From Hysterangium stoloniferum (taxonomy: Eukaryota; Basidiomycota; Agaricomycetes; Hysterangiales; Hysterangiaceae), in the NCBI GenBank assembly GCA_015178975.1, contig WHVD01000018.1:474001-538000 (forward strand): a stretch of 64,000 nucleotides of DNA. The letters are read 5' to 3'. The translations under genes were made by a program, and so were the position numbers. The stretch's first letter is position 1. Each line of letters begins with the position of its first letter. The notes under the pieces were generated by a model, which made no database searches, had not been told where the DNA came from, and saw only the letters and a program-made list of their open reading frames with translations. Shown in pieces: positions 52,651-64,000 of this stretch.

Positions 52651-54720
52651 TTCAAGGTACAGGGACTATGGACTAAAAAAGTAAAGTAAAGGCAGCCAAA
52701 GTAAAACATATCAGCTAACTTTTTTCAATCAACTTACTTTTTCATCTAAGCCTTTACACTCCATTCTCAGCCTGCTTGATTCGGGCAAGTCATTCTGCAT
52801 TAACATAATTTGCTAGACGCTTGGGTGAGAATATTAATTGATACCTTTGGTATTAAAACGCCATCAGGATGATCAGGACTTTCCGGAAAATGGAATCATG
52901 CATATTTCTAGTACAATTTCTGTATAAAAATGCTGCAGCCTCTGAAACCAATGTATGTATGCTTCAGAAGAATACATCAAATATTTCTCATCTTTTTGAA
53001 CCGCCTACACAGAGCCGGAAGTGAACACTGGCCGCTACCTTCGGGCAGGTAGTTGTAAAGACTTCCATAAAGCTGCATGAATATAGCGGGAGTCATGTGT
53101 GTATAATCTTGCATAGTGCAAGGCCCTAATAGACTCAAATGAAAAAAGAGAGGCAAAAGAAAGTTCCCGGGACCGTGAAAAACGTAGCCGTCGAGAACAA
53201 AGGAATTTTTTGCAATGAATCAATATCCTAGGTTCACTCAACACTCTGTTGGTAACCGCTTGAGAATGATTAAAGCGAGTCCACAGTCCCTCTGTGAAAA
53301 CTATCATCGGTGGTGGTGGTGGTGATAGGGTCATATCTACCTTGTGAGAAAACTATCAATTGTTAGTGGCGTGATGTCTAACAATGGAATACTTGAGTAC
53401 TATATATATTGAAGGTGACGATATATCTTGGAAATACACTCACCATCATGATGCATATTGCTATTCCAGATATGTCTAAACTCGCGGATCCGTCAAAAGG
53501 ATAAATGCTTAGGAGGTGTCACTCATGTTCCTCTTTCCCCGAGCAGCACAGATGATTTTTGAATGCAGTTTTTTACCACAGTGTGTCGAGTTAGTTGTTT
53601 ATGGCTATCAATATTCGGAACTCGCCATTCCAATCACTTCCGATAATACCTCAAGGTTGCGCTTCTGCACACGACGGGAAGTTCTGAAGCTATATGGATT
53701 TGACGATCTATCCTCCACTTTGCCGTTCGGTGGGACATGACACCATCTGTTACAAATCAAGGCTAACGCGTGCTTGAACAAAGGGAATAGCGGAACAAGA
53801 ATGTCTTAGAGAGCACGAAGCACGCATTGTTCGTACTTTTATTTTGTCCATTTCTTTTGTTCCACGAAGAGCTATTGTCATTACAATGCCCCTGTTGTTT
53901 TCTTCTCGATAAGTACTAGGTCTTTCGACACCATTAAACTTCAGTCGATTCATACTTTGTAACGACTGAGATATTATATTTGTTATACCATCCCATGATC
54001 CCAATTCAACAACGATAAGTAAGGTTTTCCGTCATCCCTAATCACCCTAGCGCAAAATTCGCCACGATACGTGTATCCTCGATTGATATGTTTTTTGGAC
54101 TGATTCTTAGAATCGAAGGGGCGACAGCGTAAAGAATATAGTTGGTTCATCGGGGTCAGAGAAAGTCATGTAGCCTCGACGGAGCAGCCCCATAAGATAC
54201 TTTTTACTCCTTCGTGAACCACTTACGGGGAGCTGGTTTCAAAGGAGAAGATCAAATTGAACAGGTATTCATTTGTGGCGGTATTAGAGTTTATTTCACG
54301 AACATGCTCCAAAGATGCCTTCAATGTGAGACGATACATATCAAAACTTGTTGAATAACGGGCAGACAAAATGCTCTGATGATCAAGTTTGCAGGACTAA
54401 ATCGAGGGTGAGGTGTAAGAGTGGAGCAAAAGTAGTAATAGAACCCACCGTGAAGGTAAGTGAGGGAGTCTTCATGTCAATATCTCTTTCCAGCACCCGC
54501 TTGTCCACTAATAAAAGAAGATGAAAACGCTAGCCCGCTGTGAGGCTGCTTGACAGAGGATTCAACTACAGATCAGGGATTTGGGAATGTCTACACCCAT
54601 TGTGTAGACGCCCTAGCCTCCCTAGCCTCCCTAGATCTATAGTAAGCTTTTATACCGACTAGTAAATAGGGATCTCGCGAAAGTAGTGTCTAGCCGAGCT
54701 AGCTAGCTCTGCTAGATGAC
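52651..54720. other. No gene recognised
   Basis: Short ORFs only (53035-53334 minus, 53516-53740 plus, 53750-54004 minus), without motifs. A small tandem CCTCCCTAG repeat is at about 54615-54640. Confidence 0.35.
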
Positions 54721-54721
54721 T

Positions 54722-55107
54722 CTAGACAATATAGACGGCATACTTACTGATCTTCCCACTTTCCTGATGGAGACATCTTCGATAGAAAAGATTCTTCATG
54801 CCTTCAATGGAGGGTGTTGTGGGCGCCACTAGTACAGCCATTGGAACATTTTGGTTGACAACAGAAGGATAAATCTGACGGTGGGGGAATCGGCACCGGA
54901 CACTGAACGATGTTAACATCATATGGTTCCTCGGCGATGATATTCCTGAGTATCCGATGGCCACGGGATCCGTCCGTGCGCGCTATATTCATAATATCAA
55001 CACACCTGCCCGCTAGCCTGAAGCATCAGATTGTTGTTGCGGATCAGCCCTGCACTATCTCTGTAGTTAGCATACGATACACGTCAGTAGATCCCTCCAA
55101 CTTCATG
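54722..55107 (-). CDS. Possible gene fragment, unrecognised
   Basis: Minus-strand frames here have a protein-like composition. One starts MKLEGSTDVYRMLTTEIVQ (55107). Two overlapping frames in the middle read DIMNIARTDGSRGHRILRNI and IYPSVVNQNVPMAVLVAPTT, the latter running into NLFYRRCLHQESGKIS before a possible GT donor near 54750. They could be exons of one gene with an unplaced intron or a frameshift. No family is recognised. Confidence 0.3.
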
Positions 55108-56416
55108 AAAAGAATAAAATGGTGCTTATCCCCAGCCAATACTATATATTATAAAAATAATTACATTTAAACTTTGTCGCACGAAAAAGTGGAAAAGATG
55201 GATAAAGGATATTGGGAGAGAAGGAGGAAAGGAGGATACATGTATTGTGCCAGCAACAATGTCCAAAAATCTTATACTTATGTAGCAATAAAAGACAAAA
55301 TAAAAGATTCGGACAAGAGTAAAAGGCGGGAAGAAAGAACTCGCGACTGAATAGTGAGTGGCAGATGCCAACCACTGTCGCCCCACAACTTGCTTGAAAA
55401 CGGGGTTTAACTAACTAACACACAATAAAAAAAATCACTAGCCATATCGTCATTGGCAACATCACCGCTACGTTTTGAAAAATTTCCTCAAAGGTTGTCG
55501 TGGGCAATCTGCACCGTGGCGAGTGGATCTTGGAGCGCGATGAGAAGTGGACCTACGGGGTAGAATATTGGGACTAATGAAGATACTGTGGAGTGGCAGC
55601 CATATATGGAGCGCGGTTCACCGTGAATGGGCTCACGAGCGTTTTGTTCACCAATGCGATGTTTCTCGTATGTCTACAATTTTTGCGACTACATCCAACT
55701 TCGAGTTTTGCGAACCAGGGTTTGCTACTGCGAGTAAGCTTGTAGTCCCACAAGCAGCCAGGCTGAATTATTGTGTTACTTTGTGCGGAATAGGAGTTGG
55801 GAGGATTCCAAGGTCCGGCACGGCTGACATTGTATGCCGGCGACCGAGAGCTGCTAATCCGACAATGACGTTTCATCTTCAAAAGTTTGCTTTGCGCAAT
55901 TATCGTCTAATCACATGCAAACTGCAAAGCCCGAAGTTGTGACCAGTGAACCGTCGGAGAAGGAAGTAGTGAATCGGAAATCTCAGGCTCATTCGGCGCT
56001 CCAAATCTGGCGAGAATTCGAACTACCTACGTCACCAGTGTGCTCATTTTTCTGTTGAATTTCTCCCAGTTGATCTCATTCGTGGACAACTATAGGATTT
56101 CAGCATCGTCAGACTCCAGGATTATTGGTTGAATGCTACAAACATGAATACAGTGCAATACGTGTGTGTACCTGAAGGTCATGTTCTAAGGCTACTGCTG
56201 GTGTACCACTAAAGTTATCCACACAGCCTTTATGGCGCTCCGATGTGTGGTATTCCATGTCATTTCCGTGCTCACGTCGGCAAATCCAGACGGCCTGGAA
56301 ATCGCCGTAACCGTGGAGATATTATACTAATATCTGAAAAACAATTTTCTTGAGATTCAGAGCATATAAAGGCTGATGGATGTGCCCACCTATCCTTAGT
56401 GCTATCAGCATTTCCC
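55108..56416. other. Intergenic; ORF of unknown value
   Basis: ORF 55547-55942 (plus, 131 codons) has no motif. The last 80 bp may be the promoter of the terpene synthase; a TATA-like CATATAAAGG is at 56364, about 100 bp before the start codon. Confidence 0.4.
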
Positions 56417-56467
56417 ATGCTCCTTTTGATCCCTCAGACGACTGCCTCGATCACCAATTCCATCGCC

Positions 56468-57675
56468 ATGGACCCATCCAAACAACAAAGTCAGTTCCTT
56501 CATCCCGCTCGGTTCATCTGAAATTAATGGTCATTATTGATATTCAATAGTGGAAATGAAATCAATATTGCAATGTTTTCTTTCTGATTTGAATCATGGG
56601 CCCTTAAACATCGATCCTACAAATGTTGAATTGGAGGCCTTCATGAGATCTGAAATGGAATCTCGTAATATTCAATGCATCCAGCTTGAACGAACGCTCC
56701 ACTTGGCCGCGAGTATGATCGAGGTAAGAACACATGCCCATGTCATGGATATATTTTGATGCCTACCGTGTAACATACATAGTTAGCCTATCATGACTGT
56801 AGCCTGGCAGAAAAGAAAAACATTGCGCTGTATAACTGGTACCTCCCCACTCCCTCAACCTTTGATATGTCTCTGATATTCGTCTAATCAGGTATCTGAT
56901 TTATGTCGACGACATGTCAACTACAGACCCAGTCGCCCTGAACGAATTCGAACAACGCTTTTTACGTGGTCAACCCCAGCTAAATCCCGTCCTTACCGCA
57001 CTCATCGAAACCCTTATGAACATGTGGGATTTGTACGATCCGTTATCCGTCAACTCCATTATATCAGCGACTTTCGAATTTATCACGTCGAACTGCATCG
57101 AGCCAGAGCTGGAAAAGACCATGCCTCCTGTGGAGGGCTTCCAGCGATTCCCTTGGTTCGTACGGGAGAAATCTGGCGTCGCAGCCGCTTTTACGCTTCA
57201 AATATTTACAAAATCGAAAAATTTCGCGATGATGGAGATTTTGAAAGTTCTTCCTGACATCTATTACTGGATTGACCTGACTAACGACCTTCTATCGTGA
57301 GCATTCCCTACCCTACTGCCCTGTTCATATGATCGACAGACCATTAAACCAACTGCACTCGAATAGATTTCACAAGGAGGAATTAGCAGGCGAAAAGGGC
57401 AATTACGTTCACCTCCGTGCAAACGCAGAGAGTTTAGCTCCTCTAGAAGTGTTGGCCAGGATGGCCGAAGAACTGCGGATATCGCGTGATACTATCCACG
57501 AGGGATTGGTGCAGAATCCGTCGGCTCTAAATGCCTGGAAAGTATATGAGCAGGGATATGTGTAAGTCCAATTATCCTGTCTGAATGGCACAATGTTGCT
57601 CACGCAGACTTTCTATTCTCTAGCAAGTGGCACATGATTCAAGAGCGATACAAACTCCAAGATCTGATCTTGTGA
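56468..57675 (+). CDS. Trichodiene-synthase-like sesquiterpene synthase
   Basis: Six exons: 56468-56489, 56551-56723, 56783-56838, 56892-57296, 57367-57561 and 57624-57675, 300 residues. An in-frame ATG at 56417 would add 17. All introns are GT-AG and the frame is intact. Family features: LAYHDCSLAEKKNIALYNW, the first metal-binding motif YLIYVDDMSTTD (DDxxxxD type), FLRGQPQLNPVLTAL, NMWDLYDPL, TFEFITSNCIEPELE, PDIYYWIDLTNDLLSFHKEE (the N-D-x2-S-x3-E triad), AGEKGNYVHLRA and a terminal ERY that can supply the Arg-Tyr pair. The enzyme would cyclise farnesyl diphosphate with Mg2+. The product cannot be told from sequence. No P450 or other pathway gene is recognised within the window, so this is a lone core gene. 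Confidence 0.92.
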
Positions 57676-59470
57676 GACATACATTTTCTTTGTCAAGCTC
57701 AGTGTTTTTACAAGGCAGCCTCAAACATATACTAGTATTGCCAATAAGAGAGTGCATGTGTATTTAATTATTTCCTGTTGTTTTATGCTATATCGATTAG
57801 ATTATGGCTGCAGATCAGATCAGACTCGAGCGATTTCATTCGATATATGAGGGGACAATGATTACTATCAGCTTGGTCATGACCACCGATTGTGTACTTT
57901 GCCATAATGTGGTCACTATCTAGATATAATCGAAAGTTAAAAATCTACCAGCAACTGTCTGCGCGACTTGATTGAGCCGTTCCCGATGCTCAGCCCTGGC
58001 GGGTCTGCTGAACCTCCGCCGGCCCATTTTTTTCTTTAGGCCGAGCAAAAGAGTACTGGCGACGCAATGAATACCACCTCCAGAAGAAGAATGTGACAGG
58101 GAGTGCCCATAGTACTCTGGGAGTAGACAGAATCATCGGCAAATAGATTGTTGCGGTCGGAGATGTTGAACCGGGGTTCATTCAGTCCACCACCAAGGGT
58201 CTGATATACTCCCAAAAGGTTTACGTGTTCCTTGGCTATCCCAGTCGTTCACCCGAAGGTCAACGTTGCTCAGCTTCTATTGAGCAATAGCCAGGTGACT
58301 TTGACAACGCGAGGTCACCAGCGTCCACTAGAGCGCCGCTGGGCAGACCACCTTATCATTCGCCGCAATCAGTTGTCTCCGAAGATTGAACTTTGTCAGC
58401 TAATGTAGAGGTGGCTAGGGGAAGCGGGATAGTAACGGTTTCGAGCCGACGAAAGCTCTCATAGGGGGATACCGCTACCCCGACCGTTTCGCCCGTCCAG
58501 AATTACTGATTAGGAGTCTACTACTGAGCCTGGTCCAAAGGGAGTGATAAGATAGTCGATTCGTGCCGACCTACGCGTGCATCGAACTCTGAGAATCTTG
58601 GTGACCCAGTGGTCGGTAGTATACGGTTGGGTGGTGCACCTGTCAGGGGAGGGCCGAGACCAACGGTCACCGAAGCTGACAGGTCGTGTACCGGGGCCAG
58701 CAGGTTTCCCTGCTGGATCGGATTTTGTCGGTGTCCATACAGCAAGACGATGGTGGACTTTGAGTTGTTCCGAATGTTCCGCGTTAGAAGCGAGGAAGGG
58801 CTGCCTGTACTATATAAAAAATGGAATCTTGAAGCTTATACATTTATCGCATGCCACAACATGCTCAGATTATTAAGAATAATGCAACCGTTTGGCAGAC
58901 AGAAGAGCAGGACGCGCGGCCACGGGTTCGTCCACTTAGGAAAGCAGAGCAAAGCTTCAGTAATTAGACACGTGCACCTTCCAAACTAAATCCTGTACTT
59001 CAGAAAGGCTCCGGAAATATAACCTTACGGTTTTCAGTTGTGGACACAGTCGATGTATAGAGGCTACTTATTATCTTGGCTTTGAGATCCTACCACACCC
59101 GGCTCGATCTCAGTTACTATGGTCGATCTTCCCAGAAAAAAGAGGAACGCTGAGCTTAATTACTTCATCCCGAGTTCACAGTCGATTGTTACGACTCGGC
59201 ATCCCGGCCACATATCTCATCGAGTCCCCAGATCTCATCGAGTTAGAAAGGTTCTAAAGGAAAGATAAAGTGTCAATGAACGAAAAAATTTACGACTGAG
59301 AATCGATTGTTGTTCTCCAGATCTCATCCCATTTACTTGGCGTCAACTTAAGCTTACTTGCTCTTATGTGTCATGCCATCCCCCAGACACGCTCTCAGAC
59401 CTTTAAAATGTGTAATTATCAATTTCTAATGATAAAAGGAGTGCAATAATGAGACAAATTTCCGTTGTTG
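57676..59470. other. No gene recognised
   Basis: Downstream of the terpene synthase. A short minus ORF (58181-57990) with a hydrophobic stretch LWALPVTFFFWRW, and plus ORFs at 58577-58989, carry no motif. Confidence 0.35.
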
Positions 59471-59479
59471 TATTTACAT

Positions 59480-61330
59480 AATAGCTAAAATTAAGTTTTT
59501 ATAAAAAAAATCTTATTGTCTGGACCGAAAATGAGATGTGTAAGAATAAAATTGATTAGGATATGCCTCTGCGACATTAGCATTGAAATCGGATGGATAG
59601 TAACTGGCAGGATTCCCGGTGCTGATGGCAGCAAGTTGGTGTGATCGACCGGTGCTGCTGGCGACAATTTGAGGGGGTCAATTAAGCATGTGTGGTGAGG
59701 CTGGACCATTTAACAGTGGGTGAAGAGGGGCTATTTGTGAATTTTGCCTTAAATATTCGGGCTCTACATGAGGAAAAGGAAATGGCGGGTTGTGATGAGA
59801 ATGCATTGAAGAGTTACTGGGAGAGTATGGATGGAGGGATGATGAAAGTAGGTGGTTTATAGTGCCTAGGCTCAGTTTGAAGGCGGTAGGCAGGTGGCTG
59901 TGTTGGTGTCAAAGAAATTTGAGGATGAGACGAAGATGTCGGGTTTGAAAAACGAGGGTCTGGAGTTATTGTTGAGGGATGTGACATCTGAATTGGCTGT
60001 TTATAGGTTAATGAAGCTGTTTCGGATAGTTTTGAAGCCTTTTTAAGCCCAGGTGTTCCAATGTAATTTCCTTAGATTGTTCTGCATCTCAGTAAGTCAT
60101 TTTCTGTCCTGTTGCAGCCTTTTCACTAGTCGCTCATGATCTTTCCTTTTTCCAGTAGAGGATTCGAGGACCAAGGCTTGAGTTTCTACATGGGATTGCA
60201 GACGGAGCACTTCGTTATACAAAACATTAGTCTCTTCATCGATAGACTCGATAGACTCGATGGTATGTTTTTGAACCAGCCCTAGAAATAAGCAAATTAG
60301 TAAGAGATCAATAAAAGACAAGAGAAAAGGTTCAGAAATCTACTACTTCTTTGAATTGCACGTGCCCCTCTGCAACAGTGAGTCGCCTGTTGATCTCATA
60401 TTGATACCATCTTTGCACAGAATATCGAGGCTCATACATCGAGAGTCAAATTGCATTCCATGCATGATTCCCACTAACATCGTGAGTTCTATCCCATCTC
60501 AATTGATATTCTGATGTGCCTGCTCATTACCATTGGATGTTGATGGCGATGCTTTCCATATTTTAAGTGGAATTTTGCTCAGTGGCTGGTAAATTCCTGC
60601 AAGGACGAATCCAGATGCTGCTTCTATATCTTTTAGCCAGTCTAGTTGTTGTAGTTTATCAGATATTAAAAAATATGCAACAACATATGGAACTTACCTG
60701 CTGCCTTCTTTCCTCTTGAGTGGATTAATTGTAAGGTACCTTCAAAGTCAGGTAATGGCTCTGTAGAGTAAAGGCTCATCATTTCAGCATGAATGGGAAA
60801 TATGATGTGTCCTTTTAGATTTCCAACCTTCCATGTGAAATGTGTGAAGCAAAGACTGTACAAATGGGCTAAGTGTTCATATGGTGACAGAGTATGCAGT
60901 GCTTTGGTATGTTCAATGGCACAGTACCCTGCCATCCCATGACAAATTTATTCGCAGTACAACCTGAGACCTAAAGAAGAACTGGGTTGACTGGTTAAAC
61001 ATAGCTGATTTTCACAAACCTACCCCTGTGGCCATCAGCCATGATGCCATCAAAGCCATCACCATGTATATGATGAAACTTAACCATTAAACCTGTGTCT
61101 TCTTCTATGATGTTAAATATACATTGAAATAAAATTTGGTGTGCTAGTGCACTCTGTGAGGTAGTAAATGCCTGAGTGACTACAATGGCTATATTATGTA
61201 TCTGAGATTAGGGATGGTAATAAGACAAAAAGCAATCTCACACCATGAATACTCAGGAAACCATGCTTCCATCTCAAATTCTTGCCAGTTGTGAAGCTGT
61301 TTGAAAGATGTGTCAATGGATGGCCATTTG
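59480..61330 (-). pseudogene. Decayed Agaricomycete repeat-associated protein
   Basis: Minus-strand text with many stops: FEMEAWFPEYSWCEI (about 61270), VVTQAFTTSQSALAHQILF, HIHGDGFDGIMADGH, then the open part 60935-60666 (LSPYEHLAHLYSLCFTHF, MMSLYSTEPLPDFEGTLQLI), then WKASPSTSNGNEQAHQNIN and ELTMLVGIMHGMQFDSR. The end (60321-60097) is a coiled coil (LYNEVLRLQSHVETQALVLE). I know similar proteins as a large, probably transposon-related family in Agaricomycete genomes; function not established. At least five stops make this copy dead. Confidence 0.55.
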
Positions 61331-61684
61331 GTTTTGGATAGCAGTATACTCATGGCATGAAACATGCATTACAACAAGCTGAAAGGGTCCCTCACCCAGG
61401 ATCTCATGAGTTTCAATGCACCAAACATAAACTTCATCTTGTGGGAGTAGCTTATGCTCATTATAAACATGCTTGGCCCCTAAATAATGTTTTCACATAT
61501 GGGAACAATAATGTTCATATGTTGAATACGTGGACAGTAGTGATTGTCTCTATAAGGTAGATTTTTGAACAAAAGGTAAATAATCAATTCTAGTGATTGT
61601 CTTGAGAGTGTGAAAGGGACTGTGGTGTGACAGTTTAGTTGATGGTTTGAGGAATAAATACTGTATTACCTGTTACATGACAGA
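61331..61684. other. Unassigned
   Basis: ORF 61357-61560 (plus) without motif; otherwise nothing seen. Confidence 0.3.
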
Positions 61685-61742
61685 TCTCTATCATCAGCCC
61701 CTCCAACTTAGAGCATCTTCTCCCATTTGGCTTAGATCTTAA
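61685..61742 (+). mobile_element. LTR family K tail
   Basis: It ends TTGGCTTAGATCTTAACA as in the LTR ending at 15044. It cuts the antisense gene of element L. Confidence 0.5.
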
Positions 61743-62386
61743 CACCTTGCCCTTATCCTTGCCCTCGACCATCTCTGTTTTTTCACCCTTTGCTGCACAT
61801 TTGGTTGCAAGCATGCATGGAACCTTGTTTACTGCACACAGAAAACATGACCCAGTCCATTTTGTGTTCTGTCACACATATGGTATCTTCCAGTCCTCAC
61901 ACTGTTTGCATAAAATTTCATTTGTGCTATCAAGTCACTTCAGACCTTTTGGTTTTTGTTTTTGTCTCAGATATTAACAATTTCCATCACTTTTACAAAA
62001 AAAACATACTCACTTTAAGGCTCAATGGCCCAGCTTCTTCCCCTTCTAGTGCTGTGGCTTTTCACTGTTGTTCTATTATCAACAGAAAGTCTATGGAAGA
62101 TACATAATTGGTTCACTTACATTCTGCTTCTCTTCTCCTTGGCCATCTTCCACCTACTGTCCACCAGTTTCTCTAGTGCTTCCTTTCTCCATTCTTCCTT
62201 TTCCACCTATAAACTCTCCTCTTCTACTTTTTTTTCTGCATCCTCCGCCTCTTTCAACTCCTGAATTAATTGCCACATCTCCTCTTCCTGTTGGAGCCTC
62301 AACTCCTCCATATGTTGTCATTTCAACTTGAGCTCTTCTACCTTTGATATTGTGGGAGTTTTGGTATCCAAAAGTTCTGGCATCAT
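61743..62386 (-). pseudogene. Antisense Zn2Cys6/coiled-coil gene of element L, truncated
   Basis: ATG at 62386; an exon 1 Glu/Lys-rich helix (MEELRLQQEEEMWQLIQELK) with two stops, to 62121. Intron 1 is 62120-62065 (GTAAGT..AACAG), exon 2 is 62064-62014, intron 2 is 62013-61966 (GTGAGT..CTGAG). Exon 3 starts at 61965 with basic text (KQKQKPK-like) and then CKQCEDWKIPY and SCFLCAVNKVPC. The second half keeps C-x2-C-x6-C; in the first half the third Cys is Tyr (TAT) and a TGA follows. It is cut at 61743 by an LTR tail. The same exon plan as in elements B and G. The element's pol would be on the plus strand to the left but is lost. Confidence 0.72.
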
Positions 62387-62601
62387 GGTATGTAAAAAAT
62401 GGATGATGAATGGATGTGATGGTTTGGATTAAAGAAAGAAAAATCACTAATTGATATTTGGAAGTTTTTATACTCAGAACTGGCCTCCAAAACTCTCTAC
62501 TTCCAGGCACATGTTATTTTCATGACACATAATGGATAACTGACAGATCAGAGCTCAGTATCTAATCACCTCTATGGGACTTCAGCCTAACAGGGGAGTA
62601 C
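62387..62601 (-). promoter_or_regulatory. Antisense promoter of element L
   Basis: Read on the minus strand: CCCATAGAGG block next to the LTR, TATGTGTCATGAAAATAACATG, TATA box TATAAAA at 62472-62466 and a pyrimidine-rich leader TTTTTCTTTCTTTAATCC, then the ATG 86 bp from the TATA. Same order as in B, G and J. Confidence 0.6.
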
Positions 62602-63871
62602 TGTTACACTCTGTTCCCAGATACTTCAATCCTCCATAACATCCATGGAACATTATTAGATCCCATACTTCCAGACCTCATCCTTTGTTCCATATTTGGT
62701 AATTTGTAACTATTATTCACAAGTTTCCTTATTATGTTCCCATTTTGGAATACTCATTCCTAATTTCATATTATTGTGATCCTAGTTTGTAGTACAATAG
62801 TGTTATGACCATGTCATAACCATGTCACAACCCGACGGTCCCCGAGGATACTACCGTCTATCAATGTTCCAAGTTATTGATCAAATCATCATTTCGGCAA
62901 CCGTCGGAACACCAACACTGACATATACCTTCATGGCAATCAAACCCTATTTATGCCCCTGTCAAAATATACTCGTACCATCTGGTTATGCTTTGATATG
63001 TCCCCTTTCATTATGATGATCCATTTTACTCTATTTTTCACATATGCCTGTATATACTTGTAGCCTGTGGACTATTCCCTTTCCTCGTAATCCCACTCTC
63101 GGCTCATCACGGCTTCCAAAAATATCATAACCTTCTGGTTCCTAGTCAAGTTTATTTGTCAATAGTATTTTCCGCTCTTCCTTTAGTTAGTAGTTTCTAG
63201 ATGCCAATAACTTGTATATAGACCTGTTGTAGTGTAGCTACTAGGCAATCAGAATATCGACTTAGATACCCCTCTAATTTCTGACTCCATTATCTATTCA
63301 TGACCACCACATTCCGACTCCATCTGATTTACAATTCAACTTACATTTACAACTTCAACCTCTAGTCTCCGACTCTCCGACCCAACCCTCGACTTATCCT
63401 TCGGTTTCCAATCAGTAGCTGAGAGGTTTACTCAACAGGACTAGTTTCTGCCCACCCGAAATTTAAGGACACCTGACAGTTACTTGTGAGGGCACAGCAC
63501 ATAAGCTGAAGCCAAGTCCTTCCGTTTGGTCCCCATCGGTCTACCAACATCAGTCAGTTTTCTGTTCTTAACAAATAGCAATAACATCTGTATTAGCCCA
63601 GCACATTTGTATTTACATCTCAGATCTGATATTGACTTAGTTTCTTATTCCTTCCATATTTCTGTACACTTCATATTTGGAACTGTTTGGAACTCTGAAT
63701 ATCCATAATATTCTGGTGTAAGTCCCTTCTCTGAAATTAAGGACATTCCAAGCATTTGGGTAGGGGCACAGCACATAAGCTGAAGCCAATGTCCTGACCC
63801 CATTTAGAAGTTTTCAAGTCCCAGTTATTTCCCAATAGTTCTGGAATGAGTTCCTGGCCCAACACTTAACA
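62602..63871 (+). mobile_element. 3' LTR of Gypsy element L, with nested solo LTR
   Basis: TGTTACACTCTGTTCCC at 62602 to CACTTAACA at 63871, preceded by a polypurine tract AGGGGAGTAC. It is interrupted at 62801-63573. Without the insertion and one duplication it is about 492 bp. The U5 stem-loop motif is at 63763-63796. Confidence 0.85.
62801..63573 (+). mobile_element. Solo Gypsy LTR (family B/E), 773 bp
   Basis: TGTTATGACCATGTC..GTTCTTAACA with perfect 5-bp duplications AATAG (62796-62800 and 63574-63578). U5 stem-loop motif at 63486-63520. The region that is a minisatellite in the solo LTR 11678-13093 is a short unexpanded CTCCGACTCTCCGAC stretch here (about 63366-63385). Confidence 0.95.
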
Positions 63872-64000
63872 CATATGTGGTAATTCTCTGCTTTTAATTC
63901 TTTTTCTTTTTTTCACATTCATTGTGTCATTTGAAAATTCTACAGTATGTTTTGATGATAAATATGAAGATTGTCATACTATGAGTGCTGACTATCCCAG
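63872..64000. other. Right flank
   Basis: AT-rich sequence after LTR L; nothing recognised before the window ends. Confidence 0.4.

Noticed and set aside
53035..54004. Three ORFs of 74-99 codons as host genes
   Set aside because: No recognisable domains or matching splice sites; random ORFs of this size are expected.

Overview
The window is nuclear DNA of a mushroom-forming fungus (Agaricomycete). The evidence is GT-AG introns of about 50 bp, chromodomain Ty3/Gypsy elements, a trichodiene-synthase-like terpene synthase, a fungal bestrophin-type channel gene and a repeat-associated protein family that I know from Agaricomycetes. I cannot name the species. About two thirds of the window is mobile-element DNA, heavily nested and mostly decayed.

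Layout. 0-21.3 kb: a mosaic of LTRs and broken Gypsy elements. It holds a solo LTR carrying a minisatellite and a nested insertion, a 656-bp MITE, a Tc1 element with TIRs of about 210 bp, element 'G' (minus) and element 'F' (plus) joined head to head, a solo LTR with a roughly 40-unit minisatellite, element 'J', and element 'D' (plus). 21.3-27 kb: mostly unrecognised sequence with a 1.1-kb CACTA-like element. 27.05-43.2 kb: element 'C' (minus), split by a complete 8.4-kb element 'B' (minus, 28149-36539), one LTR of which holds a second MITE. 43.2-44.9 kb: half a Tc1 element, an LTR and a pol remnant. 45-59 kb: the gene-bearing host segment, with a small GPI-anchor-type secreted protein (46363-46894, minus), a 16-exon bestrophin-like channel (49262-51983, minus) and a six-exon TRI5-like sesquiterpene synthase (about 56468-57675, plus). 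59.4-64 kb: a decayed Agaricomycete repeat protein and the 3' end of Gypsy element 'L' (plus), with a solo LTR nested in its LTR.

The most interesting observation is an accessory gene carried by one Gypsy lineage (elements B, G, J and L). It lies between the chromodomain end of pol and the 3' LTR, on the strand opposite to gag-pol. It has its own TATA box and, where complete enough to judge, two conserved short introns. It encodes a charged coiled coil, an acidic linker and a six-cysteine cluster spaced exactly like a fungal Zn2Cys6 binuclear cluster (C-x2-C-x6-C-x9/10-C-x2-C-x6-C). All four copies are damaged here, but they are damaged differently, and the shared architecture is clear. It recalls the antisense 3' genes of some retroviruses, and I know of no description for fungal Gypsy elements. 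The LTRs of these and related families share a stem-loop at a fixed distance from the LTR 3' end, with a compensatory base change in one copy.

Other points. Target-site duplications, some with the interrupted reading frame exactly restored, allow the nesting order to be read. Elements C and D share a tract of about 1.8 kb that looks identical, in inverted orientation, between clearly diverged flanks, which suggests gene conversion. The decay of element B is dominated by CpG transitions, with repeated TGA stops.
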